Shown piece after piece: positions 34,987 to 48,673 of a DNA stretch of 48,921 nt. The position numbers were made by a program, and so were the translations under genes. Within the stretch, counting starts at the first letter, position 1, and each line of letters begins with the position of its first letter. Below the pieces are notes generated by a model, which had not been told where the DNA came from, did no database searches, and saw only the letters and a program-made list of their open reading frames with translations. Source of the stretch: Pseudomonas sp. BN417 (GTDB taxonomy: Bacteria; Pseudomonadota; Gammaproteobacteria; Pseudomonadales; Pseudomonadaceae); contig NZ_SSOJ01000146.1 in NCBI RefSeq assembly GCF_029871205.1, positions 1-48,921 of the forward strand, given 5' to 3'.

Positions 34987-35048
34987 GTAGCCCGGGTGAA
35001 ATCCGGGAAACTGCGCGGGTCACCGCTCCCGGCTTGCATCCGGGCTAC
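34987..35048. repeat. Intergenic hairpin repeat (GTAGCCCGG type)
   Basis: GTAGCCCGGGTGAAATCCGGG faces CCCGGCTTGCATCCGGGCTAC; the outer GTAGCCCGG/CCGGGCTAC arms are perfect complements. It sits between the divergent bufferin precursor gene and the small membrane protein gene. Confidence 0.75.
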
Positions 35049-35079
35049 AGTTTCTCCACCTCAGCCACGAGAAATGACC

Positions 35080-35448
35080 ATGTCGCTTCCCTTGCGCTAC
35101 GCCGTCGGCGGCGTGGCCCTGGCCGTTGTCCTGAATCTCCTGCTGCGCAGCTTCGTGAAGGTCGGCGGGATCTTCGCCACCCTGCTGATCGCCGCGGCCA
35201 CAGCCGCCCTGCTCGCCCTCGCCTTCCGCGTGATCCAGCGCCGCGCGCCGCAGCCGGGCGAGCGCTGGCGCATCGTCCTCGCCTATGGCGGCCTGCTCGG
35301 GGTGATGTACCTCGGACTGCTGGCGATGATGACGCTGCAGGACACCCCCAGCCCCATGGGCGTGCTGCTGTTCCTGGTTCATTACCTGTGCTACCCGGTA
35401 CTGGCCGCTCTACTGCTGTCCGAGTCTGTGTTCGCGAGATTCCGCTGA
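35080..35448 (+). CDS. Small membrane protein of unknown function
   Basis: A 122-residue protein with about four hydrophobic segments (roughly 5-20, 27-47, 63-80 and 91-112, starting from MSLPLRYAVGG) and short basic loops (RVIQRRAPQPGERWR). No family recognised; it does not show the DoxX-type pattern sometimes found with bufferin clusters. The ATG at 35080 has GAGAA 6 nt upstream; another ATG lies two codons earlier (35074). It is divergent from the bufferin precursor and convergent with the cupin gene. Confidence 0.65.
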   Translation: MSLPLRYAVGGVALAVVLNLLLRSFVKVGGIFATLLIAAATAALLALAFRVIQRRAPQPGERWRIVLAYGGLLGVMYLGLLAMMTLQDTPSPMGVLLFLVHYLCYPVLAALLLSESVFARFR

Positions 35449-35459
35449 GAGCCAGCGCG

Positions 35460-35780
35460 CTAGACGCTGCCTTCCTGCTCCACCACCAGGATGCGCGCCG
35501 CACCGCGTGGATGGGCAACGTGCTCGCAGCCGACCTCGGCGTAGAAGAGGTCGCCGGCGCCGAGGAGCACCCGCAACTCCTCACCCTGTTCGCGGTAACG
35601 CATCTCCACGTCGCCATCCAGCACCACGAAGACCTCGCGGCCGTCGTTGACGTGCCAGACATAGGGCTGGTCGGTCCAGTGCAGGCGTACCGTGGTGCCG
35701 TCGAGGTTGGCGATGTCCAGCGCGCCCCAGGCCCGGTCTGCGGTGAAGTCGCGGCTGCGCACCACGCGACCGGCGCTCAT
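35460..35780 (-). CDS. Single-domain cupin protein
   Basis: A 106-residue cytoplasmic beta-barrel. It has cupin motif 1 as WHVNDGREVFVVLDGDVEM and motif 2 as GDLFYAEVGCEHVAHP, retaining two likely metal-binding histidines (H43 and H87) and glutamate 49. The ligand is unknown. Its ATG overlaps the stop codon of the DMT-transporter gene (ATGA), so the two are translated together; the pair may handle one compound, the transporter exporting it and the cupin binding or modifying it (inference). Confidence 0.8.
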   Translation of the reverse strand: MSAGRVVRSRDFTADRAWGALDIANLDGTTVRLHWTDQPYVWHVNDGREVFVVLDGDVEMRYREQGEELRVLLGAGDLFYAEVGCEHVAHPRGAARILVVEQEGSV

Positions 35781-36682
35781 GCGCGGCCCGCCGCGGCAGC
35801 GACCGGAGCGGCAGGCTTGGGTTTGCGAAACACCAGGACGTTGCCAGCCATCACCAGGGCCAGGCCGAACAAGGCCGGCAGGGTCCACTGGTAGCCCTCG
35901 ACGAAGGCCGAGATGTTCAGCGCCACCACCGGGAAGAGCACGGTGCAGTAGGCGGCGCGTTCGGGGCCCATGCGTCCTACCAGGGTCAGGTAGGCGGTGA
36001 AGCCGATCACCGAGCCGGGGATGGCCAGGTACAGCAGGGAACCGATGTAGCGGGTATTCCACTCCATGCCGAAGGGCGTGCCGCTGGCCAGGCACCAGGC
36101 CGATAGCAACAGGGCGCCGTAGAGCATGCCCCAGGCGTTGGTGGTGAGTGGTTTCAGGCCGGCCTTCTGCTGCAGGCTGGAGAGCATGTTGCCGGCCGAG
36201 AAGCAGAGGGTGCCCACCAGGGCCAGGCCCAGGCCGACCAAGGTCTCGCGGCTGGCGGCATGGCCCGCCAGCTCCGGCCAGAACAGCAGCGCCAGGCCCA
36301 GCAAGCCGAGGCCGCCACCGGCGAGGACGTTGGGCGCGATGCGCTGGCCGAAAAAAATCCGCGCATTCAGGGCGTTCCACAAGGTCGCGGTGGAGAAGAC
36401 CACGGCTATCAGGCCGCTGGGGATCCACTGGCTGGCGGTGTAGAAGCACATGAAGTTGACGCAGAACAGGCATAGGCCCTGGGCCAGGCAGAGCAACTGG
36501 GCGCGGCCGTCGAGCTTCTGCAGGCGGCGGCTGAGCAGCAGCACGGCGAAGAGCACGGCAGCCGCCAGGGCGAAACGGTAGGCGATGGAAGCGGGAATCG
36601 CGACGCTGCCCATCTGCAGCTTGATGGCGATCCAGGTGGTACCCCAGATCAGGACGGTGAGCAGATAGAGGGACAGGTTCAT
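35777..36682 (-). CDS. DMT-superfamily exporter (EamA family)
   Basis: A 301-residue inner-membrane protein with about ten membrane segments in two EamA repeats (LIWGTTWIAIKLQMGSV near the start; a second repeat near GLALVGTLCFSAGNMLSSL). It is likely an exporter of an amino acid or other small metabolite. The start MNLSLYLLTVLIWG was chosen because it begins the first membrane segment; an upstream ATG at 36742 adds 20 polar residues. The gene is coupled to the cupin gene and divergent from the AraC-type regulator gene 149 bp away. Confidence 0.88.
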   Translation of the reverse strand: MNLSLYLLTVLIWGTTWIAIKLQMGSVAIPASIAYRFALAAAVLFAVLLLSRRLQKLDGRAQLLCLAQGLCLFCVNFMCFYTASQWIPSGLIAVVFSTATLWNALNARIFFGQRIAPNVLAGGGLGLLGLALLFWPELAGHAASRETLVGLGLALVGTLCFSAGNMLSSLQQKAGLKPLTTNAWGMLYGALLLSAWCLASGTPFGMEWNTRYIGSLLYLAIPGSVIGFTAYLTLVGRMGPERAAYCTVLFPVVALNISAFVEGYQWTLPALFGLALVMAGNVLVFRKPKPAAPVAAAAGRA

Positions 36683-36831
36683 TGCCGCGACTCCGATTTC
36701 GATGGCGCCAGTCTCCGCCCGCCCCTGCCCGAGCGCTTGCACAAACTTGCGCTTATCTCGTCAGACGGCTGCCCCCCTGCGCCCACGCGCGCTAGCATGG
36801 ACCCCATTCACACCCCGGCCCGGCAACGCCC

Positions 36832-37704
36832 ATGTCGTTACTCGAACAGAACCAGGTCTTCCAGTCCCTCAGCAGCTCGCCCAACGCTCGCCTGGAGCAC
36901 AGTGCCGAGCTGGGCGACGGCCTGGGCGCGGCGCTCTGGAGCAACCACCACGATGCGCGGGACTACCAGGGGCCGAAGATCCACACCCTGTCCTGCTACC
37001 TGGCGGGCGGCACCGGCACCTTCCGCCGCGAGCGCCCGGATACCAAGGGCGCGCCGGACAAACTCTGCGTCCTGCCGGCCGAGCATGAGTCTTCCTGGGT
37101 GATCAACGGTGAGATTCGCCTGGCCCACCTCTACTTCAGCGCCGAGCACTTCGCCCAGGCCGCGGTGACCCTGCTGGACCGCGAGCCCCGCGAGTTGCAG
37201 TTGCATGAGCGGACCTTCCTCGATGATCCGCAGCAGGCACAGAACTTCCACCAGTTGGTCCGCCTGGACTGGGACGAACCCGGCGAGCGCCTGCAGGCCA
37301 CCAGCCTGGCCTTCGACATGATCCACCACAGCCTGCTGACCCAGGTTGGGCTGCGTGAGGGATTACGTCTGAAGGGTGGTTTGGCACCGGCCTTGCGCAG
37401 GCGCCTGGTGGATTACATCGAGAACCGCCTGGCCGAGCCCATCAGCCTGGGTGAACTGGCCACCTTCGCGGCGCTGTCGGAGTACCACTTCGCGCGGATG
37501 TTCCGCGAGAGCTTCGGCATGCCGCCACATCAGTACTTGCTGGCGCGCCGCCTCGCTCGGGCACGCAAGCTGTTGCGCGATACCGAGCTGCCGCTGGGGG
37601 AGATCGCCCTGGCCTGCGGCTTCGCCAGCGCCAGCCACTTCAGCAACCGCTTCCGCGCTGCCGTGGGTGGCACGCCTGGCACCTACAGGGCGGCGTTTCG
37701 CTGA
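36832..37704 (+). CDS. AraC-family transcriptional regulator
   Basis: A 290-residue protein. The C-terminal 100 residues are the AraC DNA-binding domain with both helix-turn-helix motifs (ISLGELATFAALSEYHFARM and LPLGEIALACGFASASHFSN, followed by FRAAVGGTPGTYR). The N-terminal part is a ligand-sensing domain with a cysteine/tyrosine-containing segment THTLSCYL (from HTLSCYLAGG). It is divergent from the EamA-cupin pair and is their probable regulator. It abuts the NIF3-like gene tail to tail, with adjacent stop codons. Confidence 0.9.
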   Translation: MSLLEQNQVFQSLSSSPNARLEHSAELGDGLGAALWSNHHDARDYQGPKIHTLSCYLAGGTGTFRRERPDTKGAPDKLCVLPAEHESSWVINGEIRLAHLYFSAEHFAQAAVTLLDREPRELQLHERTFLDDPQQAQNFHQLVRLDWDEPGERLQATSLAFDMIHHSLLTQVGLREGLRLKGGLAPALRRRLVDYIENRLAEPISLGELATFAALSEYHFARMFRESFGMPPHQYLLARRLARARKLLRDTELPLGEIALACGFASASHFSNRFRAAVGGTPGTYRAAFR

Positions 37705-38022
37705 TCAGAACACCAAGTCGGACAGGCGCCAGACTTCGAAGGCGGGCGTTTCGTACGGATGGGCCTTTTTCAGGGCCTTGACCGCTTCGTGGATAAGCTC
37801 GTCGGCCACCACCATCTCCACCTTCCACTCGGCCACCTGCTCGACCGCTCCGGCCTGGCCGAGGTAGGGCTTGCTGCCCTCCAACGGGCGGAACTGGCCC
37901 TGGCCCAGGGCCTGCCAGCAGCAGCTGTCATAGGCGCCGATGCGCCCGCCGCCCGCGCCGAAAATGGCCTTCTTCACAGGTTCCAGGTGGCTTTCCGGAA
38001 CGTAAAAACACAACTTGTACAT
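37705..38022 (-). CDS. Stand-alone NIF3-like / YqfO insert-domain protein
   Basis: A 105-residue protein resembling the CutA1-like domain inserted in some NIF3/YqfO proteins: MYKLCFYVPESHLEPVKKAI, the glycine-rich GAGGGRIGAYDSCCW and the C-terminal KKAHPYETPAFEVWRL. The catalytic metal-binding NIF3 halves are absent. Function unknown; probably a trimeric soluble protein. The stop codon directly abuts the AraC-type gene stop codon. Upstream, 38023-38194 is non-coding. Confidence 0.82.
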   Translation of the reverse strand: MYKLCFYVPESHLEPVKKAIFGAGGGRIGAYDSCCWQALGQGQFRPLEGSKPYLGQAGAVEQVAEWKVEMVVADELIHEAVKALKKAHPYETPAFEVWRLSDLVF

Positions 38023-38194
38023 CAGGTTCTCCGCATGAGTCGGATGGCTGGATCATGCCCGGCAACGATGCCACGAATAGTGGCACTTTGACTTCAGCCA
38101 TTGCCGAGGCGCCGGTCACATACCGCGAGTTGGACCCACGCGGAGAAAAAGCGTTCTGCGCTCCCCTAGTGCACGTGGCGATAAGTGCGACGCC

Positions 38195-38455
38195 CTACTC
38201 ACCTTTCCAGAAACGCCGCCAGCGCTGGCCCAGGCCATTGGCAGGCGGGCTGTGGCTGCCATCGCACCAGGGCAGCCGAGCGGACTGGCCACAGCGGCAG
38301 AGCAACAGGCGCTGCTCGCGTCGGGCAGTCAGGTGCACGCCTTCGGCGCAGCCGACGGGGCAATCGGGCAATTGCGCGGAACGGCCGCAGCGGCAGAGCA
38401 GGCAGCGGTCGCCGGGCTGGAGCAGGCGGACTTCGGGGAGTATCGGGTCCGGCAT
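38195..38455 (-). CDS. Tandem CDGSH-type iron-sulfur protein
   Basis: An 86-residue protein with two CDGSH-like motifs. The second, CRCGQSARLPWCDGSH, is a perfect 3Cys-1His cluster-binding motif. The first, CRCGRSAQLPDCPVGC, keeps the three cysteines but has Cys where the histidine should be, and CPVG in place of CDGS. Such proteins carry [2Fe-2S] clusters and act in redox or cluster transfer. The first site may be a Cys4 cluster or may have lost function. No convincing Shine-Dalgarno was seen. A bidirectional terminator lies between it and purL. Confidence 0.82.
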   Translation of the reverse strand: MPDPILPEVRLLQPGDRCLLCRCGRSAQLPDCPVGCAEGVHLTARREQRLLLCRCGQSARLPWCDGSHSPPANGLGQRWRRFWKGE

Positions 38456-38473
38456 GGGCAGGGCTCGGAAACG

Positions 38474-38508
38474 AAAAGGCGGGAGAAGAGTGCCTTCTCC
38501 CGCCTTTT
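38474..38508. terminator. Bidirectional terminator between purL and the CDGSH gene
   Basis: AAAAGGCGGGAGAAG and CTTCTCCCGCCTTTT are perfect 15-bp arms around a 5-nt loop, with the T-run inside the stem. It should end minus-strand transcription coming from purL, and would also stop plus-strand readthrough. Confidence 0.75.
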
Positions 38509-38612
38509 GCTGTCGATATCTGAGCGGGCCAAAAATGGCCCTTTCCCGCCCATCTGGTCAGGCTCCGAGCGGTTTCAAACCGCCCTCTCCCGCCCTTCGG
38601 GCAACCCGCTCC

Positions 38613-38690
38613 GCGCCCCGGCCTGATCGCTTCGCGCTCAGGCGCTCATCGGCACAGGAAGCAGTGCTTCCAAAACGTGCCGATGAGCCC
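38613..38690. repeat. Nested-hairpin intergenic repeat, second partial copy at 48870-48921
   Basis: GCTCATCGGCAC (38644-38655) pairs with GTGCCGATGAGC (38677-38688). Inside it, GGAAGC-AGT-GCTTCC makes a second stem. The stretch from GCGCCCC through TGATCGCTTCGCGCTCA to GGAAGC recurs in direct orientation at 48870-48919 with a few mismatches. It lies just downstream of purL. Confidence 0.8.
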
Positions 38691-38730
38691 CGCAAGCGGG
38701 AGAGGGTCATCAGATGGCCTTCGGCCGCTT

Positions 38731-44254
<5,524 letters not shown>

Positions 44255-44357
44255 AGGCCCCAGCCCCTTTCCCCTCCCCCAGAGATCAAGGCGTGGCTCG
44301 CGCCGGCAACTCATCCGACCCGGTAAGACCCGCATCCATTTGCCCCCAGCAATCCAG

Positions 44358-44382
44358 AAAAAAGCCCGCATCAAGCGGGCTT
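44358..44382 (-). terminator. Terminator of the aromatic amino-acid permease gene
   Basis: On the minus strand, AAGCCCGC-TTGAT-GCGGGCTT then TTTT. It lies 17 bp after the permease stop codon. In the plus direction the hairpin is followed by a CT-rich stretch and may also help end mltF transcription. Confidence 0.85.
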
Positions 44383-44398
44383 CCTCTTCTTCAGGCCA

Positions 44399-45655
44399 TC
44401 ACCACCCTGACGGCAGCAGGCTCAGCGCGCTGCAGATGGCGTAGACGGCACTGGCCAGGTAGATCACCACGATGACCGCCTGAATGGCCGGATGGGCGAT
44501 CCAGCCGCACTGCCAGGCAGGCTGCAGGTCGCCGTGGCGACGGGCGGAGCGCAGCATGAGGATCGGCATAATGGACAGGATCACGCCGCTGAAGGCGCCG
44601 GCGAAGTACAGCGCGTTGACGAAGCCGACCATGCCGCTGTAGGCCAGCACGAAGGGCGGCACGCAAACGATGCCGAGCACCAGCAGGCGGGTCTTCGGCT
44701 GGCTTTCCGGGCCGAGCGTGTGGAACTTGTCGAAGATGTTGGTCAGGAAACTGCCGCCGAGGCCCCAGTAGGAGGTCAGCATGGCGCAGAGAGCGAAGGT
44801 GTTGGCAGTGTAGAAGGCCCACTGACCCAGCGCCTGGCCCCAGGCCAGGGTGGCAACTTCCGTCTGGTTCTCCAGGCCGGTGAGGGAGATCACCGACATC
44901 GGCACTATGGCCAGCAAGCAGAAGGTCACCAGCATGCCGGTGATCACCGCCTTGGGCAGCTGCTCCGGAGCATGGCTGAAACCACGGGCCATTTCCGGGA
45001 CTATGTACTGCGCGGAGAAGCAGAACACCGCGATGTTGAACACCGGCACCATGTAGATCCAGTCGCCTTCCAGCAGCCGCGCGACATCGGTGTTCTCGTT
45101 CACCAGGGTGGCGATCACCAGGAGGACGATCATGCTCACCATGCCGATGCTGATGAACTTCTCGCCCTTGCCGATGGCGCCGAGGCCAAGGTAGAGCACC
45201 AGCGCGGCCGGAAGGAAGAACAGCAGGCTGCCCAGCGCCGGGCTGATGCCGAGGAAGGCGCTGAGGATCTTGCCGCTGCCGCTCATGTAGGCGATCAGCG
45301 CGCCGATGCTGTTCACCGCCACCGACAGGAAGATGGCCCAGGCGCCGAATGAACCCACGTAGCGTTGGGCGAGACCACTCAGTTGGCTGTGGGTGCGGGT
45401 GCGCAGCGCGGTTTCCGACACGTAGAGCATGGAGATGGTGGTGAATACCCCCGCCACCGCCAGCCACATCAGCAATGGCAGGAAACCGGCCTTGCGGCTG
45501 GCGTAGGCCATGGACAGCACGCCGGCGCCGATATTGGTGCCCACGATCATGGCCACGGCTTCGAGGAAGCTCAGCCGATGGACTGCCAACCCCGACGAAT
45601 CGACGGACTCCGCCCCAACCTGATCCTGGTACGACTGGACCCCGGTTTCACTCAT
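44399..45655 (-). CDS. Aromatic amino-acid permease (HAAAP-type)
   Basis: A 418-residue inner-membrane symporter with about eleven membrane segments. The first segment has the family signature AVAMIVGTNIGAGVLSMAYA; further features are YMSGSGKILSAFLGISP and VPEMARGFSH. It probably imports tyrosine, tryptophan or phenylalanine with protons; the exact substrate is not readable. The start MSETGVQSYQDQ was chosen because GAGGGTGC lies just upstream and the preceding 41 codons of the open frame look non-coding. It lies between mltF and tadA, an order shared, as I recall, with P. aeruginosa. Confidence 0.88.
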   Translation of the reverse strand: MSETGVQSYQDQVGAESVDSSGLAVHRLSFLEAVAMIVGTNIGAGVLSMAYASRKAGFLPLLMWLAVAGVFTTISMLYVSETALRTRTHSQLSGLAQRYVGSFGAWAIFLSVAVNSIGALIAYMSGSGKILSAFLGISPALGSLLFFLPAALVLYLGLGAIGKGEKFISIGMVSMIVLLVIATLVNENTDVARLLEGDWIYMVPVFNIAVFCFSAQYIVPEMARGFSHAPEQLPKAVITGMLVTFCLLAIVPMSVISLTGLENQTEVATLAWGQALGQWAFYTANTFALCAMLTSYWGLGGSFLTNIFDKFHTLGPESQPKTRLLVLGIVCVPPFVLAYSGMVGFVNALYFAGAFSGVILSIMPILMLRSARRHGDLQPAWQCGWIAHPAIQAVIVVIYLASAVYAICSALSLLPSGW

Positions 45656-45890
45656 AACAGCACCCTCGACAACGCATTCATGTTTCAGGAGAGGCCCGGA
45701 CCTGAGCTGCCATGGCCTTTCCGTCAAACGATGAAACGGGCACTGCGGGACTACGGGACTACGGGCGCCTCCTGGCATTGATCCCGGATTCGGGACCGGC
45801 CCAGGCGCCCCTCAAAAGAACCGCTCTGGAACGCCCTTCTCGGGCGGCCGCGCACCTTAACACAGCAAGCTCAAAGGTCCAGGCGAAGGG

Positions 45891-45910
45891 CATGCGACCT
45901 TGGTCGCATG
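45891..45910. promoter_or_regulatory. Perfect 9-bp-arm palindrome downstream of tadA
   Basis: CATGCGACC-TT-GGTCGCATG lies 20 bp after the tadA stop codon and about 235 bp upstream of the permease start. There is no T-run on either side. It could be an operator for the permease gene or a weak 3'-end structure for tadA. Confidence 0.4.
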
Positions 45911-45930
45911 GCAGTTGGATGTCGAGCGCC

Positions 45931-46422
45931 TCAGGCGTCCTTGCGGGCCGCACGACGGGCCTGGAAGAAGCCCGATAGCAGCTCGCTGCACGCCTGCGCC
46001 AGCACCCCGCCCTCGACCAGCACCCGGTGGTTGAGGAAGTCCTGGTTGAAGAACTGGCCGCGGCTGACCACCACGCCGGCCTTGGGCTCGGTGGCGCCAT
46101 AGACGACGCGGGTGATCCGCGAGTGGACGATGAGCCCGGCGCACATGCTGCAGGGCTCCAGGGTGACGTAGAGGGTGCTGCCTACCAGGCGGTAGTTTTC
46201 CAGGCGGCTGGCGGCATCGCGTACCGCCACCATCTCGGCATGGGCGCTGGGGTCATGGCCGGAGATGGGGCAATTGAAGCCACGTCCGACTATCTCGCCG
46301 TCCTGCACCAGCACCGCACCCACCGGCACCTCGCCCAGCAGCGCGCCCTGCTGGGCCAGGGCCAGGGCTTCACGCATGAAATGTTCGTCGCGGCTGCGGT
46401 CGATGATCTGGGGTTGGCGCAT
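45931..46422 (-). CDS. tadA: tRNA-specific adenosine deaminase TadA
   Basis: A 163-residue zinc enzyme that converts adenosine-34 of tRNA-Arg(ACG) to inosine, an essential wobble modification. The zinc/catalytic motifs are SAHAEM (His and catalytic Glu) and LEPCSMCAG (PCxxC). Also typical are EVPVGAVLVQDGEIVG and the C-terminal RRAARKD tail. The start MRQPQIIDRSRDEHFMREAL lies 8 bp after the multicopper-oxidase stop codon, so it is probably cotranscribed; the Shine-Dalgarno is weak. The longer open frame upstream overlaps the oxidase gene and is rejected. Confidence 0.94.
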   Translation of the reverse strand: MRQPQIIDRSRDEHFMREALALAQQGALLGEVPVGAVLVQDGEIVGRGFNCPISGHDPSAHAEMVAVRDAASRLENYRLVGSTLYVTLEPCSMCAGLIVHSRITRVVYGATEPKAGVVVSRGQFFNQDFLNHRVLVEGGVLAQACSELLSGFFQARRAARKDA

Positions 46423-46430
46423 GGTCGGGC

Positions 46431-47795
46431 TCAGGCGACTTCGATGGCGGCCATCAGGCCGGTTTCCATATGGTCGATGACATGACAGTGGAACATCCAT
46501 ACCCCCGGGTTATCCGCCACCAGCGCGATGCGCGCGGTCTCGTTCTTGCCCAGCAGATAGGTGTCGGTGAAGTAGGGAACAATGTTCTTGCGGTCCGAGT
46601 CCAGCACCTTGAAGGCCATGCCGTGCAGGTGGATGGGGTGCAGGTACTGGGCCATGTTGCGCAGCTCGAAGATGTAATGGCCGTCCTTCTTCAACTTGGC
46701 GATCGGGCGGTCGGCGCAGGTCTTGTCGTTGATGTCCCAGGCCTTGCCGTTGATCTGCCAGTAGTTGCTCGGCCGTCCGGCGGCACTGGCCAGGGTCGCC
46801 GCCCACTCGAAGTTGAAGCGCATCACCTGGGCCTTGGCCAGATCCGGCTCGGGCACCGGATTGGCCGGCAGGGGCGCAGGCCAGTCGCCGGCCGGCTCCT
46901 GGCTTGCCACGCTTTTCAGGGTGGCAAGGCGCAGCGGGCCGTTGCGCAGCGGCAGCTCGACGCCGGCCGCCGGCACCTTGAGGGCCAGTTCTATGCGCAT
47001 GCCCGGGCCGAGCCAGTATTCCTTGCCCAGCTCGCGAGGTTCGATGGGATGGCCGTCGAGGGCGTAGATGCGCACCTCGGCCCCCGGCAGATTGAGCCGG
47101 TAGGTAACAGTGTTGTCCAGGTTCAGCAGGCGCAGGCGAACCACCTGGCCGGCGGGCAGGTCCAGGGTCGGCAGGGGCTTGCCGTTGATGGTGGTCAGAC
47201 GCCCGCGGGTGCCTTCGCGGGCGGCCTCGCGGGGCACGCTGAAGGCGGTGAAGGCGCCGTCCTGGTCCACGTGCCAGGTCTTCAGGCTGAGCACCTTTTC
47301 ATGGGCGAAGCCGCTGGGCTCGCGCTCCTCGACTATCAGCGGGCCGACCAAGCCGCGTCCCAGTTGGTGGGCGCTGGACAGGTGCGGGTGGTACCAGAAA
47401 CTGCCGGCATCCTCGGTCTTGAAGCGGTAGTCGAAGTACTCGCCGGGCAGCACCGGCAACTGCGACACGTAGGGCACGCCGTCCATTTCCAGGGGCAGGC
47501 GGATGCCGTGCCAGTGGATGGTAGTGGGCTCGTCGAGCTTGTTGATGAAGCGCACCCGCAGCCAGTCGCCCTGGCGCGAGCGCAGCTCCACGCCCGGCGC
47601 CTGGCCGCCATAGGCCCAGGCCGGAGTGGTGTGGCCGGCGACCAGTTCGAGGTCGAGCGGCGCGGCGATCAGTTCGTAGTCGTGGGTCCTGGCATCCCGG
47701 GTACGCGCCAGCCAATAGCGGGCGCCACCGGCACCGAGGCCGACTACACCGAGGCCGACCAGGCCGCCAAGAATCTGTCTGCGAGTGAAGGACAT
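46431..47795 (-). CDS. Tat-exported three-domain multicopper oxidase
   Basis: A 454-residue periplasmic oxidase. The Tat signal starts MSFTRRQILGGLVGLGVVGL. All four copper-ligand motifs are present: HWHG, WYHPH, HPIHLHG and HCHVIDHMETGLM, the last giving the type-1 copper with an axial Met. It should oxidise a phenolic or metal substrate and reduce O2 to water; there is no methionine-rich insert of the CueO type. The ATG at 47795 has GAGGAG 9 nt upstream; the 63 codons before it are non-coding. It precedes tadA and is divergent from the exported intradiol dioxygenase gene 214 bp away. Confidence 0.9.
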   Translation of the reverse strand: MSFTRRQILGGLVGLGVVGLGAGGARYWLARTRDARTHDYELIAAPLDLELVAGHTTPAWAYGGQAPGVELRSRQGDWLRVRFINKLDEPTTIHWHGIRLPLEMDGVPYVSQLPVLPGEYFDYRFKTEDAGSFWYHPHLSSAHQLGRGLVGPLIVEEREPSGFAHEKVLSLKTWHVDQDGAFTAFSVPREAAREGTRGRLTTINGKPLPTLDLPAGQVVRLRLLNLDNTVTYRLNLPGAEVRIYALDGHPIEPRELGKEYWLGPGMRIELALKVPAAGVELPLRNGPLRLATLKSVASQEPAGDWPAPLPANPVPEPDLAKAQVMRFNFEWAATLASAAGRPSNYWQINGKAWDINDKTCADRPIAKLKKDGHYIFELRNMAQYLHPIHLHGMAFKVLDSDRKNIVPYFTDTYLLGKNETARIALVADNPGVWMFHCHVIDHMETGLMAAIEVA

Positions 47796-48009
47796 GGGGT
47801 CAGGCTCCTCTGGGGAAGAACGGGCTGTCCCATCGGCTAATCGAACCGGCCTCTGTCGGGCCGGCTTACGGGGCGCACAAGATACACCCGGGGACTGTGA
47901 AAGATAAGTGAAAGCATCTGCATTGGCCGCGACCGATGGGCGCAGCCGTCCTCTCGCACCAGGCGTAGGATGGAAAGCCCTCACGGCTTTTCAGCAGAGG
48001 AGCGCCTTC

Positions 48010-48660
48010 ATGCATCCCACCCGCCGCCAGATGATTCAGCTCTGTGTGGGTAGCCTGGTTGCGCTGCACTGGCCGCGATTCGGCCAGGCCGCCGCCAGCA
48101 CCTGCCGCCTCAGTCCGGAACAGACCGCCGGCCCCTTCTACCTGGAGGACGCACTGCTGCGACAGGACATCACCGATGGCAAGCCGGGCATCCCGCTCCG
48201 GCTGCAGTTCCAGGTGTTGCAACTGGACGGCTGCCAGCCCCTGGATGATGCCGCCCTCGAGGTCTGGCACTGCGACGCCCTGGGCGCCTACTCAGGCGTC
48301 GGCGCCAACCAGGCGAGCCGCTTCCTGCGCGGCGTGCAGATCACCGATGCGGCGGGCCGCGCGGAATTCCGCAGCATCCTCCCGGGTTGCTACCCCGGCC
48401 GCACCAACCACGTGCACCTCAAGGTGCATCTGGGCGAGAAGGATATCCACACCGGCCAGCTGTACTTCCCCGAGGCCGTCATCCGCCCTGCCATGGCCCG
48501 ACCGCCCTATTCGCATCCCGGCCAGGAATGGACATCCCTGGAGCAGGACTACCTCTATCGCCGCCAGGAGGGCGAGCAGTCGGTGGCCGAGCTGATAGAG
48601 GACGGCGAGGGTTTCATCGCGCGGCTGACGCTGGTGGTCGATACCCACGCCAACGCGTGA
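48010..48660 (+). CDS. Exported intradiol ring-cleavage dioxygenase family protein
   Basis: A 216-residue protein related to protocatechuate 3,4-dioxygenase. Four non-heme Fe(III) ligands are recognisable: Y94 (GAYSG), Y128 (GCYPG), H134 and H136 (NHVHLKV). The N-terminus TRRQMIQLCVGSLVALHW followed by FGQAAA looks like a Tat (or Sec) signal, so it probably acts in the periplasm on catechol-like aromatics rather than in central catabolism. The early QTAGPFY motif is typical of the family. The Shine-Dalgarno GAGGAG lies 7 nt before the ATG; in-frame codons back to 47908 are not coding. It is divergent from the multicopper oxidase gene, suggesting a shared phenolic substrate. Confidence 0.85.
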   Translation: MHPTRRQMIQLCVGSLVALHWPRFGQAAASTCRLSPEQTAGPFYLEDALLRQDITDGKPGIPLRLQFQVLQLDGCQPLDDAALEVWHCDALGAYSGVGANQASRFLRGVQITDAAGRAEFRSILPGCYPGRTNHVHLKVHLGEKDIHTGQLYFPEAVIRPAMARPPYSHPGQEWTSLEQDYLYRRQEGEQSVAELIEDGEGFIARLTLVVDTHANA

Positions 48661-48673
48661 CCGGATGCGATGA

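Noticed and set aside
47796-48009. CueR-type copper box between the multicopper oxidase and dioxygenase genes
   Set aside because: No ACCTTGCC-type dyad was found. The only inverted repeat, ACCGGCC/GGCCGG, does not fit a MerR-family operator.
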